Source of the DNA: Rhizobium leguminosarum bv. trifolii WSM2297
Lineage (GTDB): Bacteria; Pseudomonadota; Alphaproteobacteria; Rhizobiales; Rhizobiaceae
DNA: 64,000 nt
Direction: 5' to 3'
Assembly: GCF_000271845.1 (NCBI RefSeq)
Contig: NZ_JH719395.1
Coordinates: forward strand, 1,527,769-1,591,768
The notes under the pieces were generated by a model. The model did not search any database, had not been told where the DNA came from, and worked only from the letters and a program-made list of their open reading frames with translations. Within the stretch, counting starts at the first letter, position 1, and each line of letters begins with the position of its first letter. A program made the translations under genes and the position numbers. Below are positions 52,488-61,965 of this stretch, one piece after another.

Positions 52488-53552
52488 ATGTCGGCAGTGC
52501 CTTTCTCAAAGATTTCGACGCCGCTCAACGCGCTGTTCGCTACAATCGGTCTCTTGGTCGTTGCCGCACTGACGACGCAGGGCCTTACTGGACAGGAGAG
52601 GCTTGTCTTTGAGCTGCTACTTGCGGCCATTTGGCTGGCCTATGTCCTCCAATTGAGCGGCACATTGCTTTCGCGACACCGCTGGTCGGGCGGGATCCCG
52701 GCCCTCGTGATCGATTTGCTGGCGGTTCTGGTTCCGGCTGCTGCATTCTTGTTCGTTGGGTCCCGTGATCGAAACCTCTATTGCGCCATTTGGCTTCTCA
52801 AGCCGTTGCGTGACTCGACCTTCTTCAGGCTGCTGGCAAAGGTGGTCGCGAATGAATCGCGCAATCTGATTGGCGTGACATCGGTGTTCGGCATCGTTCT
52901 TTTTGGCGCTGCGTTGGCCGGTTATATCCTCGAGCGGGACGTCCAGCCCGATAAGTTCGGCAGCATTCCGCAGGCGATGTGGTGGGCGGTCGTGACGCTG
53001 TCGACGACCGGCTACGGTGACGAGATCCCGCAGAGCCTTGCAGGTCGAGTTCTGGGCGGATTGGTGATGATGAGCGGGATCGGTATTTTTGCACTTTGGG
53101 CCGGCATCCTCGCCACCGGCTTCTACGAAGAGGTTCGCCGCCAAGACTTCGTTCGCAACTGGCAATTGGTCGCTGCCGTACCCCTGTTCCAGAAGCTTGG
53201 TTCCGCCGCACTGATCGAGATCGTTCGGGCGTTGCGACCGCGCATTGTCCCCGCAGGTGCCGTGATCTGCCGCAAGGGCGATGTTGGCGATCAGATGTTT
53301 TTCATTGTCGAAGGGCGGGTCACCGTGGCCACACCCGACCATCCAGTGGAACTCGGTGCCGGAAACTTCTTTGGCGAGATGGCGCTGATCAGCGGCGAAC
53401 CACGCTCAGCGACGGTCACCGCAGCAACCGAGGTATCGCTGCTGTCGCTCTACGCCGTGGATTTCCAGATGTTGTCGAGCAGTAGTCCGGAGATCGCAGA
53501 GACCATCCGCAAGACGGCGCTGGAGCGGCGGGGCGGGCCGCCGAAGGAATAA
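52488..53552 (+). CDS. Cyclic nucleotide-gated potassium channel (MloK1-like)
   Basis: 354 residues; Mesorhizobium MloK1 has 355 and aligns throughout. Six membrane helices, selectivity filter TTGYG in AMWWAVVTLSTTGYGDEIPQS, pore helix S6 GLVMMSGIGIFALWAGILATGF, C-linker LFQKLGSAALIEIVRALRP and cyclic nucleotide-binding domain with FFGEMALISGEPRSATVTA phosphate-binding cassette. Start 52488 follows GGGAGTATGTA. Opens on cAMP binding at the inner membrane. The class III cyclase 7 kb away could supply cAMP, though nothing links them directly. Confidence 0.95.
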   Translation: MSAVPFSKISTPLNALFATIGLLVVAALTTQGLTGQERLVFELLLAAIWLAYVLQLSGTLLSRHRWSGGIPALVIDLLAVLVPAAAFLFVGSRDRNLYCAIWLLKPLRDSTFFRLLAKVVANESRNLIGVTSVFGIVLFGAALAGYILERDVQPDKFGSIPQAMWWAVVTLSTTGYGDEIPQSLAGRVLGGLVMMSGIGIFALWAGILATGFYEEVRRQDFVRNWQLVAAVPLFQKLGSAALIEIVRALRPRIVPAGAVICRKGDVGDQMFFIVEGRVTVATPDHPVELGAGNFFGEMALISGEPRSATVTAATEVSLLSLYAVDFQMLSSSSPEIAETIRKTALERRGGPPKE

Positions 53553-53671
53553 TCCCGGCCTCATCGCTGCGGCATTGCCGCAGCCGGTGGTCGAGACCGA
53601 CCGCGTTGCGGCACCCGAGATAGTTCGAGGATCCGAGCAGTGCCCGCTCGGCCGCATCCAGCGGCTACGTT

Positions 53672-55633
53672 TCAGTGTGCGACGCCTGGTTCCTCGCGTG
53701 CCCTCACGATGGCGTCCGCTTCCTTGCCGTATAGCTCCTCGAAGTGATCGAAGGTCTTGGAAAAGTAACCGATGCCCTGCGTCGCCGCGCGCAGCGCCCG
53801 CGCCAGATCGTCCAGTGCGCCGCCCGGAATAAGTGCCCGGAAGATGTCCCATCCCTTCGCGGTTTCATCCCGGTCGAAGCCGAGAACCTGCCCCTTGAGA
53901 GCGGAGACGATCTGGACGAGGCTGCCGGAATAGATCGACGGAATGTGAATTTCGCTGCGGAAGACCGGCTGCATCAAAACGGCCGAGCCTTCGGAAAGCG
54001 CCTGTCGCACTCCCATTTTCGACGCCGTCCTGAAGGCGTGTTCCGAACTGTCGACGGCATGGTACTGACCATCGAACAGCGTTACGCCGACATCGATGAC
54101 CTCAAAGCCGAGCGGCCCTTTCTCCATCGCTTCGCGCGCGCCTGCTTCGACGGCAGGGATGTAGTTGCGGGGAACGACGCCACCCTTGACGGTTTCGCTG
54201 AAGGTGAAGCCCCGGCCGCGCTCGTTGGGGCGAATGCTCAGCTTCACATCCGCGAATTGCCCGGCACCGCCGGTCTGTTTGCGATGCCGGTAGTGAACCT
54301 CGGACGGCTTGGCGATTGTCTCGCGGTAGATCGGGCTGGGCGTTCGATCGGTTACGTCGATGTGGAAGACGTCGGACAGGGTTCGGCAGAGATCGCGCAG
54401 ATGGACCGGGCCCTGGGCGCGGACGAGCTGGGCGCCCGTGCCTTCCTCGTGCAAAACGACAAGACCGCGGTCCGTCTCGGAAAGTTTTGCCAGCGTTTCG
54501 GAGAGCTTGTTTTCATCGCGTTCGCTGCCCGGGACCAGGATCCTTTCAAGCATCGGCGTCGGTGGCTCGGTCCATTCGGGCGGGGCGACCGTCGCACCTG
54601 ATGTCAACAGCGACGGGACGGGCAAGTGGTCGGACTTGACTGTTGCGAAGACATCCCCCGGTGCAGGCACGATCGCCGAGCCGGACCGTCCGTTTGCGGG
54701 ATCCTGCACGGCGCCGAGGCCGGAGCCGCCCAATGATGCGCCTTGCCGCAGTCCCTCGCCAAACGCACGCACCAGCACCGTCTTGCCGATATTCTGACGA
54801 TGATAGGCATGGAAGCTCACGGCGGTCAGCTTGTTTTCATCGACATTGCCCGCACGAGCCAGGCGCTGTCTGAGAATCCCGACCGGCGGCGCCTCGTGGC
54901 GCAGCGCCTTCATCAGCCTCATCATGCCGTTGCCGTGACTTGCGGCACCGATCAGGACTGGAATAATCCTGTTTTCGCTCAGAACCCGCGATGAAATGGC
55001 ATAAAGCGCGTCGCTGGGCGGCTCGCGATCTTCGATCAGTTCCTCGAGAAGCCAGTCATCGAATTCGGACAGGTGTTCCAGGAGTTCGCTGCGCGCTTCG
55101 TGCTCGCGCTCGGCGGCGGTTTCGGGGATTGCGATCAGCGCCGAAGTCTGGCCTTCCCGGTAGCGCCACGCCCGTTCCGAAATCAGATCGCAACTGCCTA
55201 TGATCCTGTCTCCCTCGCGGATCGGGATCTGGCGAAGCAAAAGCGTGTGGTTGGCGTAGTCTTGAAGCGCGGCGATCACGTCCCTCAGCCGTCCTCTCGG
55301 TTCGTCCATTCGGTTGACGAAGAGGATGCACGGCGTCCCCGAGGCTTCGACTATCCGCAGATAGGGCGCGGCTAGCACGGCCTCCTCGGGTGCCGATGAA
55401 ACGCACAGGATGCAGGCGTCGCTGGCAAGAAGCGCGTGCTGTGCATGCGCCAACGCTTCGTTGGGTCCTGGCGCATCCAGCGCACACCACGCCTCGTTTC
55501 CAAAGGTGAATTCTGTGAGGTTCAATCCATAAGGGGACCTGGATTTTCTCGGCGTCCCCTCGAGGGAGCCGAGCTTTTCCGCGACTGTTGATTTTCCGGT
55601 CTGCGAGGGTCCAAGCACGGTAAAGCAGCGCAT
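53672..55633 (-). CDS. Elongation factor G-like GTPase (paralogue)
   Basis: 653 residues. EF-G architecture: GTPase with P-loop GPSQTGKSTVAEKL, altered switch II ALDAPGPNEA in place of DTPGH, G4 NRMDEP, domain II (SFHAYHRQNIGKTVLVRAFGEG), and domains III-V (VLHEEGTGAQL ... HYRHRKQTGGAGQFADV ... VEAGAREAMEKGPLGFEVIDVGV). Divergent G-motifs suggest it is not the housekeeping EF-G; such paralogues act in ribosome recycling or back-translocation control. Start 55633 follows TTGGAGGAATGCCG. Confidence 0.88.
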   Translation of the reverse strand: MRCFTVLGPSQTGKSTVAEKLGSLEGTPRKSRSPYGLNLTEFTFGNEAWCALDAPGPNEALAHAQHALLASDACILCVSSAPEEAVLAAPYLRIVEASGTPCILFVNRMDEPRGRLRDVIAALQDYANHTLLLRQIPIREGDRIIGSCDLISERAWRYREGQTSALIAIPETAAEREHEARSELLEHLSEFDDWLLEELIEDREPPSDALYAISSRVLSENRIIPVLIGAASHGNGMMRLMKALRHEAPPVGILRQRLARAGNVDENKLTAVSFHAYHRQNIGKTVLVRAFGEGLRQGASLGGSGLGAVQDPANGRSGSAIVPAPGDVFATVKSDHLPVPSLLTSGATVAPPEWTEPPTPMLERILVPGSERDENKLSETLAKLSETDRGLVVLHEEGTGAQLVRAQGPVHLRDLCRTLSDVFHIDVTDRTPSPIYRETIAKPSEVHYRHRKQTGGAGQFADVKLSIRPNERGRGFTFSETVKGGVVPRNYIPAVEAGAREAMEKGPLGFEVIDVGVTLFDGQYHAVDSSEHAFRTASKMGVRQALSEGSAVLMQPVFRSEIHIPSIYSGSLVQIVSALKGQVLGFDRDETAKGWDIFRALIPGGALDDLARALRAATQGIGYFSKTFDHFEELYGKEADAIVRAREEPGVAH

Positions 55634-56123
55634 CGGCATTCCTCCAACTGCCATAAACACAATTTTCAGCCATCATAGGATGCCCTGAACCGCTGCAAGG
55701 CGCCAGAGGTGTTCAGTTCAGAACGCTTTGACTGGAGACGTAGGAGCTGTTCCCGAATTGCCAGCGGGGATGACCGCAGGGGCTGCAGACGCATCCAAGC
55801 GATCCATCCAGAGACTCTGAAACTACGCCCACAAGTCGTTAGGCGTGAACGTGCGGGCTGCCGCGCCAGCTTGGCGGCAAACGCGTCGCGTTCATCGATT
55901 CCACGCAAGTTGCAGTTGATGGGATACGAACCGACGACCGCGTCCTTAGCAGAAGCCCCATATCTCAAATGTTACAGCAGCAGGCTCGGCTGCGGCCGAG
56001 AACGAATGACCGATTTGGGGCCGACAGTGGAACGGTCGCTTCCGAGCTGGTAAAACTGAAAGCCGACTCTTCCCATTCGGGGTAATAGCCGGACTGCTGC
56101 GACGACGAACGGAGCAGTGGCCC
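55634..56123. other. Intergenic region, no gene seen
   Basis: No supported gene in about 490 bases. Frames present lack ribosome binding sites and have basic, Arg/Ser-heavy shadow composition. Confidence 0.45.
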
Positions 56124-56564
56124 TTACTTCACCGTGATGGCCAAACCGCTGAGATCGGCGTTGACTTGCAGGCCGACTTGCTTGCCTGAGAGTTCGAGCT
56201 GGGCGCCCTTGTCATTGGTCATGACAATCACCTGGGCCCCTTTGCCGAGCGCGCCGCCACCGCCTGCCGCACCGTAAACACCCGTCACATCTCGGGCGCG
56301 GCGAATGTGGCGAACGGTACCATGGAAATAGGTCTTAGAAGCCCCGAAGGCGAGGCCGCCCGAGATGCCGCCGACAGAGACCGGATAGTGGCGACCATGG
56401 AAGGTCAGCGTGCCCTCGCCTCCAGAACCGCCCACAAAGAAGGCAGCCTTGTAGACTGAGAATCTGATCGTACCGCTGTCGGCATGCGCGGACCCGGCAA
56501 AGCTGATTCCTGCTGCAGCGATCACCGCAGCCGCGACTGAACGAAATCTGGACGAATTCTTCAT
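56124..56564 (-). CDS. Secreted hypothetical protein, glycine-rich
   Basis: 146 residues. Signal peptide MKNSSRFRSVAAAVIAAAGISFAGSAHADS; mature part GTIRFSVYKAAFFVGGSGGEGTLTFHGRHYPVSVGGISGGLAFGASKTYFHGTVRHIRRARDVTGVYGAAGGGGALGKGAQVIVMTNDKGAQL. The Gly-rich beta pattern vaguely recalls YSC84/DUF1134 proteins, but I cannot assign it. Start 56564 follows GAGGAGACTCGCATC. The 510 bases upstream show no gene. Confidence 0.7.
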   Translation of the reverse strand: MKNSSRFRSVAAAVIAAAGISFAGSAHADSGTIRFSVYKAAFFVGGSGGEGTLTFHGRHYPVSVGGISGGLAFGASKTYFHGTVRHIRRARDVTGVYGAAGGGGALGKGAQVIVMTNDKGAQLELSGKQVGLQVNADLSGLAITVK

Positions 56565-57074
56565 GATGCGAGTCTCCTCAAATCTAGGCTTAACCGGCCA
56601 GGAGGGCAGCGTCAAAGTCACAGCTGAAACAGTCTCGCCCGTCATTAGTTCCAAACACCCGGCCAGAATCCAGCTGCGAGAAGGCCACGAAACAAGGCGG
56701 ATGGCAACATAGTTTAGGTGACGGGGCCGGTGCGCTAACGCTCGGCTGCCTGAGGATTGCCTGCACGAAATCAGGGGATGCTCAAAGCTGTAATCATTTA
56801 ACAACCCCACAGCCTTTGACCGCGTTGCTGAGAGGTGCTCGGAGGCTCGTCGCGACGCCACGCACAGCGCGGTCACAGGACATGTCCGCTACCGGGAAAC
56901 GTCGAGATCGACTTCCACGACCGAAATGGGGGCGCTTTGCAGACTGGCCGGGTCCGACCCCATTCCGGTGCGGGCGACGTTGACACACCCAAAAGCCGTG
57001 CCGCCGATCATTTCGTCGGTGAGACCGGGCGCTCGCCTTTTCCTACGGTTAGTATCGCGACGATAGAACGGCGC
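56565..57074. other. Intergenic region, no gene seen
   Basis: No ORF with ribosome binding site and protein-like composition. Frames on both strands are short and Arg-rich. Confidence 0.4.
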
Positions 57075-57379
57075 CTATGGCCGCTTGTCCGCAAGGATAG
57101 ACAGCTTGTATATCTGGGGCGGTTTGGCGAACAGGTCCCCTGCCTCTGCCTTCGCCATTAAAGCCGCAGCGACTTGGCCATTTAAGTGGGCCTCCCTCCC
57201 GTCCTCATCGTCGAACGTATCGAAGATTGCAAACGAACTGGGCCTTCCTGTATCGCATACCAGGAAATCGTGCCGGGCTCGGCATTGACCAGTGGTAAAG
57301 CTGACCGCAGAAAATCGGCGACCTCCTGTTCCTTGCCGGGCTTTGCCTCAAGCGGAACGTAAAGCGCAAATCTGGTCAT
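57075..57379 (-). pseudogene. Antibiotic biosynthesis monooxygenase (ABM)-type protein, frameshifted
   Basis: Start 57379 after GGAGGTGACC: MTRFALYVPLEAKPGKEQEVADFLRSALPLVNAEPGTISWYAIQEGP. Then the frame breaks near 57241; continuing one frame over it reads SSFAIFDTFDDEDGREAHLNGQVAAALMAKAEAGDLFAKPPQIYKLSILADKRP and stops at 57075. One C in the GGCCC run appears missing. As read, the protein ends after 65 residues. Rejoined it is a complete ABM-fold protein (about 101 residues), a small oxygenase or heme-degrading type. Confidence 0.78.
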
Positions 57380-57655
57380 GGTCACCTCCATGGGCACGTG
57401 ATTGTGCCGCAGCATACGAAACGCGTTAAGCGCGACAAATGTTGGGCGATGGGCAGTAAATAACGGCATCGACTTAAAACGCCCGCCGAGAGTTTTGGGT
57501 GGAGCGGTGCGGTCGATTATGTGAGAGTGCACCCGGATAGTCGGGTGACGCGATCTACTCCCAGATCGGCGGGTAGGATCCACCCGCCTGACCTGCGGTC
57601 GCGGTAGAATGGTCTGCTCTACGGAGGCCGTGACGGCCGGAACACCGTCGTGTGC

Positions 57656-58435
57656 TCAAGCGGTCGGGACAGTCCCGCCATCGATCACATGCTCGGTTCC
57701 CGTGATGGAGGTTGCTCGGTCAGATGCCAGGAACGCGATCAGGTCGGCGACCTCTTCCGGCGCGGCCGGTCGTCCCAACGGGATCCCGCCAAGCGACTTC
57801 ATGATGACATCTATCGCCTCGTCATAGCTGATGCCGGCTTCCTCGGCGATGCGCTGGGCGAGACCATTCGAATTGGGACTTGCGATCCAGCCGGGGGAAA
57901 CCCGAACCACCCGTACTCCCTTCGGCGAGACTTCCTTGGAGAGGCTCTTGCTATAGGTATTGAGCGCGGCCTTTGCAGACGCATAGCCGGTGGTCGCCTC
58001 GGGCAGCGGCAGGCGGTTCTGGATCGAGGTGACATGGATGACCACGCCGCTCCCCTGAGCGATCATGCCAGGAATGAGAGCGCGATCCAGCCTCACCGCC
58101 GGGAAGAAGTTGAGGTTGAACTCCTTGTCCCATTCCTCGTCGGTGAGCGCGGCAAAGCCACCCGCAGGGGCGGACGAGCCACCCAAAACATTTACAAGAA
58201 TATCGATCCCGCCGAGTTCCCGATGAACCGCATCCACTACGGCCTGAACCCCCTCTTTGGTGGTCAGGTCAGCTGCAACGAAAGCGTCACAGGCAAAATA
58301 TGCCGGCTTGGTGCGCGCCGTCGTCAACACGCGTGCTCCCAGCTCCCGGAAGAGCGCCACGGTCGCGGCGCCGGCACCCAAGGTACCGCCCGTAATCAAG
58401 GTCCGACGGCCCTGCAGTGTGAGAAAAGGGGTCAT
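57656..58435 (-). CDS. SDR-family oxidoreductase
   Basis: 259 residues. [23 protein letters not shown] is the TGxxxGxG cofactor motif, NVLGGSS the NNAG-like motif, and the catalytic Ser ([11 protein letters not shown]) and YxxxK (GYASAKAAL) follow. C-terminal [20 protein letters not shown]. The ATG overlaps the preceding gene's stop (ATGA at 58432-58435), so the two form an operon. Oxidises or reduces an alcohol/ketone with NAD(P); substrate unknown. Confidence 0.9.
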   Translation of the reverse strand: MTPFLTLQGRRTLITGGTLGAGAATVALFRELGARVLTTARTKPAYFACDAFVAADLTTKEGVQAVVDAVHRELGGIDILVNVLGGSSAPAGGFAALTDEEWDKEFNLNFFPAVRLDRALIPGMIAQGSGVVIHVTSIQNRLPLPEATTGYASAKAALNTYSKSLSKEVSPKGVRVVRVSPGWIASPNSNGLAQRIAEEAGISYDEAIDVIMKSLGGIPLGRPAAPEEVADLIAFLASDRATSITGTEHVIDGGTVPTA

Positions 58436-58764
58436 ACCGTGATCTCCAGTTCGGCGATCTTGTCGCCGGCGATGACGAAGAAGTAGCGCAGATCGATCGG
58501 GCTGCCGGGGAAGTCGCCGGCGACATGCGCCGTCACCTGGGTCTTGCCGTTCTCGGTGGCAATGAAGAAGGGATCCGTTGTGGTGGGGCCGTATTTCTGG
58601 GTGTAATCGACCTTCCACTGGCGGATAGCTTCATGACCGATGAGGGTCTCGCCAGCGTCCTTCACGATGGCGTTTTCGGCGAAAACGGCAGCGAGTTCGT
58701 CGGGGCCGCCGTCACGGTCGGCAATGAAATAGGCCTCGATGCTTTCGGGCATTTTGATTGTCAT
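58432..58764 (-). CDS. NTF2-like (SnoaL) domain protein
   Basis: 110 residues: [110 protein letters not shown]. Cone-shaped NTF2 fold with [16 protein letters not shown]. Start 58764 follows GGAGACCCGAA. Overlaps the SDR start. First gene of the operon, divergent from a LysR gene that probably controls it. Confidence 0.88.
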   Translation of the reverse strand: MTIKMPESIEAYFIADRDGGPDELAAVFAENAIVKDAGETLIGHEAIRQWKVDYTQKYGPTTTDPFFIATENGKTQVTAHVAGDFPGSPIDLRYFFVIAGDKIAELEITV

Positions 58765-58903
58765 TTCGGGTCTCCAGGTCGTCTGTGCAGCCTTGTCGCT
58801 GCGGTCCCGACCTCTTTTTGGGCCGGCACGGGATAATCTATGCCTGGACGAACGCGGCGATAACTGGGACAAACAGGAACGAGGAATTGCGAAAAGAGGG
58901 ATA

Positions 58904-59833
58904 ATGACGCGTGACATCCTTTCCGACCTGGATGCCGTTCTGAGCATCGCACGGCACGGGTCTTTTCGTGCCGCAGCGCTGGATCTCGGCATGTCTACGA
59001 CGGCTCTGAGCAAGGCTATCGCCAAGCTTGAACAACGCTTGGGCATCCGCCTGTTCAACCGCACGACGCGAAGCGTGTCGCTCACCGATGCGGGAAAGAC
59101 TTTCGTCGAAAGGGTCGGGCCGGCGATGACGGATATCCACGACGCCATGCTAGCCGCACAGTCGCTTCAGCAAACGCCATCAGGGACTCTGCGCATCAAC
59201 GCCTTTGCATCGGCAGCCCGCGAGGTGATGGCGCCGCTCATCCTATCGTTTCTGCAGCGCTATCCTCAGGTGCATATCGATCTGGTTACGGAGGGAAAAC
59301 TGGTCGACGTCATCGCCTGCGGTTTTGACATGGGGCTCAGGTCAGCGGATCTCGTGCCCACCGACATGATCGCCGTATCGCTTGGGCTGCGGCGTGAGAA
59401 TGCGGTCGTCGCTTCACCCGATTTTCTGCGCATCCACGGCAAACCGACCGTACCGAACGACCTTTACCGGTTCCGGTGCATCCGCGCGCGCCTTCCCAAC
59501 AACGCCTTGTTGCGTTGGCGATTTGAGAAGGACGGAACCCCTCTACAGATCGACGTCCAGGGCGCCATCACCCTCGATGAGCCGAGCCTTGTGCGGATCG
59601 CTGCGCAGAATGGCATCGGACTCGGGTATGTCATGGAGGCAGACGTGCGTGATGACATTGCCGCTGGGCGACTTGTCCGAGTTCTCGAAGACTGGACCCC
59701 AAATTTGGCGCCGCTGGCGCTTTACTACCCTGACCGAAAGAACCCATCTGCCGCTTTTACAGCGTTCATCCAGGCTGCACGTGAGTTTGCCACTGCCACG
59801 AATCGGGCGACACCGCAGGAAACGGCCGTCTGA
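58904..59833 (+). CDS. LysR-family transcriptional regulator
   Basis: 309 residues. [70 protein letters not shown], the CrgA/DmlR-type branch. Effector half [62 protein letters not shown] 58904 after AAGAGGGATA. Divergent from the NTF2-SDR operon, the likely target. Confidence 0.9.
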   Translation: MTRDILSDLDAVLSIARHGSFRAAALDLGMSTTALSKAIAKLEQRLGIRLFNRTTRSVSLTDAGKTFVERVGPAMTDIHDAMLAAQSLQQTPSGTLRINAFASAAREVMAPLILSFLQRYPQVHIDLVTEGKLVDVIACGFDMGLRSADLVPTDMIAVSLGLRRENAVVASPDFLRIHGKPTVPNDLYRFRCIRARLPNNALLRWRFEKDGTPLQIDVQGAITLDEPSLVRIAAQNGIGLGYVMEADVRDDIAAGRLVRVLEDWTPNLAPLALYYPDRKNPSAAFTAFIQAAREFATATNRATPQETAV

Positions 59834-59955
59834 CATTCGTAAACGTGCTCTCTGCCCGATCGCAGCGCTAGCGATGATTGCGCCAAAGCCGATAATTGTA
59901 GCGATTTGCCAGTCACTGCGCCGCCGGCGAGTTGGGCGGAAACGCACCCCGGCCT

Positions 59956-60043
59956 CGTCATTCCAGGCCTTGAGCCTGGAATCCAGGGCCACAGCCGATG
60001 ATGCCGGCGTGGGTCCTCGGGTCAAGCCCGAGGGCGACGGAGG
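59956..60043. repeat. REP-like intergenic repeat (type B copy 5)
   Basis: CGTCATTCCAGGCCTTGAG ... GGGTCAAGCCCGAGG. From 59981 it is identical over about 60 bases with the copy at 62961-63027 and is followed in both places by an SDR gene end. Confidence 0.8.
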
Positions 60044-60068
60044 GTGGGAGGAAGCGCGCGCTTTTCAC

Positions 60069-60125
60069 TCCCATCTCAGCGGAACCCGCCGCTTGCGGCC
60101 AGCCGTTCGCCGCCCATCACCAGAC
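60069..60125 (-). pseudogene. Fragment: 3' end of an SDR gene
   Basis: On the minus strand reads VMGGERLAASGGFR and stop (60076-60078), matching LTGERLVASGGFR at the end of the SDR gene 63084-63830. Upstream bases (GCGCGCGCTTTT..ACTCCCATC) also match those beyond that gene's stop. Only about 15 codons remain. Confidence 0.8.
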
Positions 60126-60258
60126 GTTCAAGCGGGCGGTCACAAAGAGGGATGACGGCTTGATGGAGGAGGTCGCCTGAGCATTCCCTCTTGCCATTTG
60201 TTGACTCACCCGCGGTTGAACAATAACTTGCTAATTCGGTCGTTAGGCTTGTCCTCAC

Positions 60259-61965
60259 ATGACGGATCATTCTCTTCAGCGCCGCCTTGCCGCCATCGTC
60301 GTTGCCGATGTGGTGGGCTATTCACGCCTGATGGAGGCTGACGAAGTCGCAACGCTTGAGAACCTCAGGGAACTCCGTTCCGGCGTTATCGAGCCGGCGG
60401 TGAAGGGTCACAACGGTCGCATCTTCAAGGTCGTGGGCGACGGCTTCCTGATCGAATTCGGCAGCGCGGTGGAAGCGGTCGCAGCAGCGTTGGAAATGCA
60501 ACGAGCCACGACTGCTGTCGAGGCTTCCGGAAACCGGCGCCTGCTTCTGCGTATAGGCGTCAATCTCGGAGATGTCATTGACGAGGGTTCAGACGTCCTC
60601 GGCGACGGGGTCAATGTCGCGGCGCGCCTCGAGACACAGGCCGCGCCGGGAGGCATCTGCATTTCAGCCAGCGTTCACGGCGAGATCCTCGGCAAGATCG
60701 ACGAGCGGTTCTTCGATGCAGGCGAACGCTACCTGAAGAACCTGACCCGCCCGGTCCACGTGTGGCATTGGCCGGGTGCGCTGCAGAGCATATTGCCGCT
60801 GCCGGAAAATCCCTCGATCGCTGTATTGCCGTTCACGAATATGAGTGGGGATGAAGCGGACGCGCCTTTCGTCGACGGCTTGACCGAAGACCTGATCACC
60901 GACCTGTCCCGTACGGCTGGCCTGTTCGTCATCGCGCGCAATTCCGTGTACGGCTACAAGGGCAAGCCGGTCAGCGTAAAGCTGGTCGCCCAGGAACTCG
61001 GCGTCCGCTACGTCCTCGAGGGGAGCGCCAGACGCGCAATGGGCCGTGTCCGCATCAATGCCCAATTGGTCGACGCGCTTGGCGGCGGGCACTTGTGGGC
61101 CGAGCGATTTGACCGGACGGTGGAAGATGTTTTCGAATTACAGGATGAAGTCAACGCCAAGATTGTTGAAGCCCTCGTCGGCCGGCTGACCATCCCGACG
61201 CCGCGCAATCGGCCGAAGAACTTCGAGGCGTACGATCTGTGTGTGCGCGCCCGCCTGCTGACGGAAGAGTCGCCGCAAACCGAGCGTGAGGCCTATATGC
61301 TGCTCCAACGCGCGGTCAAGCTCGAGCCATCATATGCCGAGGCGCTCGGTCTGCTCGCCTATAACCGTTGGCTCGCCTGGACTCATTTCGGCGAGCCCGA
61401 AGATCCGAACCGGAAGATGGCGGCGACATCAGCGCAGAAGGCGGTCGACCTGGATCCCAACGATGCCGGCTGCCGTTATGTTCTGGGGACCATTTTGGCT
61501 TATGAGCGGCGATGGGAGGAATCGGAGGCCGCCTTCGCCAAGGCCCTGGAACTCGACCCCAACCACGCCGACACCTGGGCCGCCATGTCGGATATGTCTG
61601 TGCTGGACGGCAGGATTGCCGACGGACTGGCGCAGATCGAAAAAGCTTTGCGGCTCAATCCCTATCCGGCCTGCTGGTATCTTTGTCATCTTGGGCAGGC
61701 GCAATACGCCGCGCGTGACTATGAGGCGGCAACCGCTACACTGCGCAGAAAAGACACGTATCGTACCAACTCACGCAAATTCCTGGCTGCTGCGCTTGCG
61801 CAGTTGGGCCACCATGAGGAGGCGCGGCGGGAAGCAGAGTTGTTCCTGATCGCCCACCCTCATTTCACGATCGGCCATTGGCTCAGCTCCCAGCCGCTAC
61901 GCGATGCGTCTGTACGAGACCACTTTGTCGACGGCTTCCGAAAGGCTGGCCTGCCGGAGACGTGA
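60259..61965 (+). CDS. Class III adenylate/guanylate cyclase with TolB-like and TPR domains
   Basis: 568 residues. Cyclase domain (about 8-170): AAIVVADVVGYSRLMEADE with metal Asp, GRIFKVVGDGFLIEFGS, LRIGVNLGDVIDEGSDVLGDGVNVAARLE. Then a TolB-like linker (SIAVLPFTNMSGD ... GLTEDLITDLSR) and TPRs (LEPSYAEALGLLAYNRW, LDPNDAGCRYVLGTILAYERRWEESEAAFAKALELDPNHADTW). A typical abundant rhizobial cAMP cyclase layout. GTGA overlap couples it to the truncated MscS gene. Confidence 0.93.
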   Translation: MTDHSLQRRLAAIVVADVVGYSRLMEADEVATLENLRELRSGVIEPAVKGHNGRIFKVVGDGFLIEFGSAVEAVAAALEMQRATTAVEASGNRRLLLRIGVNLGDVIDEGSDVLGDGVNVAARLETQAAPGGICISASVHGEILGKIDERFFDAGERYLKNLTRPVHVWHWPGALQSILPLPENPSIAVLPFTNMSGDEADAPFVDGLTEDLITDLSRTAGLFVIARNSVYGYKGKPVSVKLVAQELGVRYVLEGSARRAMGRVRINAQLVDALGGGHLWAERFDRTVEDVFELQDEVNAKIVEALVGRLTIPTPRNRPKNFEAYDLCVRARLLTEESPQTEREAYMLLQRAVKLEPSYAEALGLLAYNRWLAWTHFGEPEDPNRKMAATSAQKAVDLDPNDAGCRYVLGTILAYERRWEESEAAFAKALELDPNHADTWAAMSDMSVLDGRIADGLAQIEKALRLNPYPACWYLCHLGQAQYAARDYEAATATLRRKDTYRTNSRKFLAAALAQLGHHEEARREAELFLIAHPHFTIGHWLSSQPLRDASVRDHFVDGFRKAGLPET

